Assembly: GCF_000715075.1 (NCBI RefSeq)
Contig: NC_134095.1
Coordinates: forward strand, 64,299,990-64,363,989
Direction: 5' to 3'
Length of the DNA stretch: 64,000 nucleotides
From: Nicotiana tabacum
Lineage: Eukaryota > Streptophyta > Magnoliopsida > Solanales > Solanaceae
Positions 60,782 to 64,000 of the stretch are shown in pieces; position 1 is the stretch's first letter; each line of letters begins with the position of its first letter. A program made the position numbers and the translations under genes. Below the pieces are notes generated by a model. That model saw only the letters and a list, made by a program, of their open reading frames with translations, searched no databases and was not told the DNA's origin.

Positions 60782-62997
60782 CATCAATTCCAAAGTCCAT
60801 TATTTGATGTTTAATCCACAAAAATTGAGCACAACATAAAGCAGCAGCCACATACTCAACTTCAGCAGTAGATAAAGCCACAAAATTTTGCTTTTTGGTG
60901 GGCTAAGACACAAGACATGAGCCAAGAATTGTACCATAACTGAAGTACCCTTTCTATCCGCAAGAAAACCTACATAATCAGCAACAACATATCCCACTTA
61001 ATCAAATTACTACCTTTTGGATACCATATGCAAAGATCGATTGTGCCTTTAAAGTGTCTTAAGATCCTCTTGACTACCTTCAAGTGAGACTTCTTTGGTT
61101 TTGCCTGAAATCTAGCACAAATGTCAAGAATAAGGTATTTTCAATTTTACCTCTCTTGTAGCCATGCTCAAGAAAGAATTTGGAATATCTTTCATACCAT
61201 GCTCTTGGAGCCTTTTTGAGCCCATAAAGTGCCTTGTCAAGCTTGTAAACATGCTCAGGACATTCCTTGTTATCAAAGCCAGGAGGTTGCTTGACAACCG
61301 CTTCTTCCTTTAGATATCTATTGAGGAAAGCACTCTTGACGACCATATGATGGAAAGTGAATTCCATGTAAGCAGCAAAGTCTATAAGGAGTCTAATTGC
61401 TTCCAATATCGCAACTGGAGCAAAAGTCTCATCATAGTCTATGCCTTCCTCTTGACTATATCCTTGAACTACTAATCGCTCCTTGTTGAGTTCTCTTAAA
61501 TTGGTTGAGTTCATCTTGCATTGCATTCACCCAATCTATATCCTCGAAATCCTCAGAAATATTTTAGGTTCATTATAAGATAAAAAACATCAAAAGCACA
61601 GAGAGTCTTTAAAGAAGATCTGGTTTTGATTCCAGATGTTGGATAAGTGATTCTGTTCCCAATGGGATGAGAACTTTGACACTTGTAAGGCTTCAACACT
61701 AAATGGTTTTCTCTAGATGTTCCTTTAGTGATTTATTGTTGAGGAACAAGTTCAAGGACAGGTTCCCTCGAGGTTTGAGGATCATTTCCTCTTTGGTCAG
61801 TTCCCCGATCAGGTTTCCTTGGGTGGAAGGACCTGTTCCATCATCTATTCTTTCTCGTGATTCAGCTTCAGATTGGACTATTGTTTCAGCATTTGAATTT
61901 CTTGTCAGCCCAATCTCTTCATTATCTTGTTCCTGCCTCTCAAAAAGAATGTTAGTTTTATCAAAAACAATATGTACACTTTCTTCTACACACATAGTGC
62001 TTTCGTTATATATCTTATAAGCTTTACTATGTGAAGAATATTCCAAGAATACTCCCATATCACTTACCAGATCAAACTTTCCTAGGGAGTCTTTTCCATT
62101 ATTGTACACAAAGCACTTGCATCCAAATGCCCTAAGATGGTATATATTATGCTTTGTCTCTTTAAGTAACTCATATGGAGTTTTCTCAACAAGAGATCTA
62201 GTCATGCACCTATTTATGATGTAGCATGCAATATTCATAGCTTCTAACTAGAACCCGTGGGGAAGCTTACTAGCAAGTAACATGGTTCTTGTCATTTCTT
62301 CCAAGGTTCTATTTTTTCTTTCAACTACTCCATTTTGTTGTGGAGTTATGGGAGCAGAGAAATTATTATTTATGTCATGCTCATCATAAAATTTAGAAAA
62401 TCTATCATTTTCAAATTCAGTACCATGATCACACCTAATTGATGCTAGTTGATTACCTAGTTGTTTCTGAGTTTTCTAACAAAATAAGTGAACATGTCAA
62501 ATGCTTCATCTTTAGAAGTTAAAAAATTTGTCCAAGAAAACCTAGAGTAATCATCAACAAGCACCATAACATATCTCTTACCACCTCTGCTCATTATCCT
62601 TATTGGTCCACACATATCCATATGGACCAATTCCATCGACCTAGTAGTACTTACCATTTTCTTACTTTTAAAAGAGGATCTTACCTGCTTCCCCTTGCAC
62701 ATGCCTTACAAACTTTATCTTCCTTGAACTTAATGTTAGACATCCCTATCACAAAGTCTTTGGAGATCAGTTTGTTGAATTGACTCAGACTTGCATGTCT
62801 AAGTCTCTTATGCCACAGGAGGGGATCACTATCCAACACACTTAAGCAAGTGAGTTTATTATCTTAAAGTTTGGACAAATCCACCACATATATGTTATTT
62901 ACCCTTTTTCCATGCAAAACTATCTTGTTAGGGGTAAGATTTATCATAAAGCATTTTGTAGAGGTGAAAGCAATCATGTTTCTTTTATCACACAGTT
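60782..62997 (-). pseudogene. Ty1/copia element remnant: GAG-pre-integrase, integrase, RT, RNase H
   Basis: The minus strand holds a copia pol in the usual order. GAG-pre-integrase: LLWHKRLRHASLSQFNKL, VCKACVQGKQVRSSF (about 62690-62830). Integrase: MDMCGPI, LVDDYSRFSW, HGTEFEN and NGVVERKNRTLEEM, so all three acidic residues are present; then CYIINRCMTR, TPYELL, HLRAFGCKCF. RT: GIDYDETFAPVA, LDVKSAFL-like VVKSAFLNRYL, QPPGF, LDKALYGLKKAPRAWY (61080-61526). RNase H: TKKQNFVALSTAE-like text and QFLWIKHQIMDFGI (60782-60997). Stops lie at about 62457 and 62249. The YVDD part of RT is missing. It ends at 62997 where another LTR is inserted. Sirevirus or Tork affinity is possible but not settled. 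Confidence 0.85.
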
Positions 62998-64000
62998 TGT
63001 GATGATCCGATAGGTCATTTAGAGTTTTAACCCATAATTCTATGTTTCAAAACCTCAAATAACTCCTTTTAGCCTTCCTCCATTTGCATGCACAGTTCGT
63101 GTCTTTTTTTGGGCGGCTTTTACGTGAAAAATTGATTGAAATGTGAATTCATACCTTAAAATTCATTTGAGTTGACTTTGGTTAATGTTTTGAGAAAACA
63201 GGCCTGGATCTATATTTTGACAGTCCCGGTGGGTCTGTATCGTGATTTAGGACTTGGGCATTTACCCAAAATCAAATTCGGAGGTCCCTAGATCGAATTA
63301 TCGTAATTTGACGAAAATTTGAAGTTTAAAAGCTTAAAGAATTCATAAATTTTACTGAAGCTTGACTTTGTTGCTACCGGATCTGGATTTTTTTCCAAAA
63401 CTTGGTATATTTTCATTACTGTGTTCATGACTTGTCTGCAAATTTTGATGTAAAACGAAGTTGATTTGACGTGATTCGGACGTCCGGTTGTTAAAATGAA
63501 AGTTCTTAAGTTTTATTGAAAATTTCATTTGTTTTGGTGTCCGATTCATATTTCTAGGTGTTATTTTGGTGTTTTAATCGTGCGAGCGAGTTCATATAAT
63601 ATTTTTGGGCTTGTGTCCATATGTGGTTTGGAGCCCCGTTGGCTCAGGTGAGTTTCTGATAGGCTTCGGAGTGATTTCGGACTTAGAAAATAGTTGATGA
63701 AACATCTGATCTAGTGCAGGTCTCTGACCTTGCAATTACCAGTGTTCGCAATTGCAAAGAACCAAATTCCTATCATGATCGCAACTGCGAAGAAAATTTT
63801 TGCATTTGCGAAGAGGGGGTGGGTTAGCTGAGATCGCATTTGCGATAAAAAAGGGTCGCATTTGCAAACAATCATCGCAAATGCGATGATAGTAGAGGTA
63901 TGGGTTATTTCGTATTCGCGAAGAAAATATCGCATTTTCAGGGTTCACAATTGCGAATCCCATGTCGCAATTGCGACATCTGCGCCTGGTCAAAAGCTGA
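62998..64000 (+). mobile_element. LTR (plus), cut by window end
   Basis: It starts TGTGATGATCCGATAGGTCA inside the copia remnant and resembles the other LTRs in layout: TCGGAGGTCCCTAG and AATTTGAAG context, then a dyad block from about 63730 (TCGCAATTGCGA, TCGCATTTGCGAT, CGCAAATGCGATG). The rest lies outside the window. The short frames near the end come from the dyad block. Confidence 0.7.

Noticed and set aside
1..64000. tRNA, rRNA or microRNA genes
   Set aside because: No cloverleaf with A and B boxes, no rRNA core sequence and no convincing hairpin precursor was seen by eye. A covariance-model scan would be decisive.

Overview
This is nuclear plant DNA made almost entirely of transposable elements. 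I find no host gene I can support. A Solanaceae genome (Nicotiana-like) is the best guess. The reasons are LTRs rich in CpG dyads of the TCGCG-N-CGCGA type, an RTE-type LINE whose 3' end carries the TTG-repeat tail and leader also seen in tobacco TS SINEs, and Tat/Ogre elements with a plant-mobile-domain ORF. That assignment rests on recalled family knowledge, not on a search.

Layout. 1-4.27 kb: an LTR fragment, then a complete solo LTR with a TACAC target duplication. 4.3-9.8 kb: a decayed CACTA (En/Spm) element with a TNP2-like transposase pseudogene on the plus strand. 9.8-24.3 kb: two members of one coding-poor LTR family, nested head-on. Element B (minus strand) is split by element A (plus strand, 13761-24109, 3.2-3.3 kb LTRs, target duplication AAGGA, PBS TGGTATCAGAGC). 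24.3-26.9 kb: LTR pieces and a 5'-truncated RTE LINE. 26.9-54.1 kb: a Tat/Ogre-type Ty3/gypsy element (Tat1, plus strand). It has a truncated 5' LTR, an ORF1 with a plant-mobile domain, gag, protease with G-patch, RT, RNase H, a second RNase H and integrase. Its roughly 4.65 kb 3' LTR is split after 40 bp by a second element, Tat2 (minus strand, 38837-49537, target duplication CAAAA). Tat2 keeps a gag remnant but shows no pol, and carries two minisatellites. 54.1-64 kb: pieces of two Ty1/copia elements (minus strand), broken up by LTRs of the CpG-dyad family and by one unrelated LTR-like block.

How the parts relate. Nothing here forms a host pathway. The functional logic is parasitic. Tat1 holds every enzymatic domain but is crippled by stops and frameshifts. 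Tat2 shares its PBS type and its polypurine tract and lacks pol, so it must have moved using enzymes supplied by a relative. Elements A and B likewise keep only the cis signals (LTR, PBS, PPT). Relative ages read from nesting and rough LTR divergence: B is older than A (A's LTRs about 12% different in a sampled stretch), and Tat1 is older than Tat2 (about 5% in a sampled stretch). These percentages are eyeball counts over about 300 bp.
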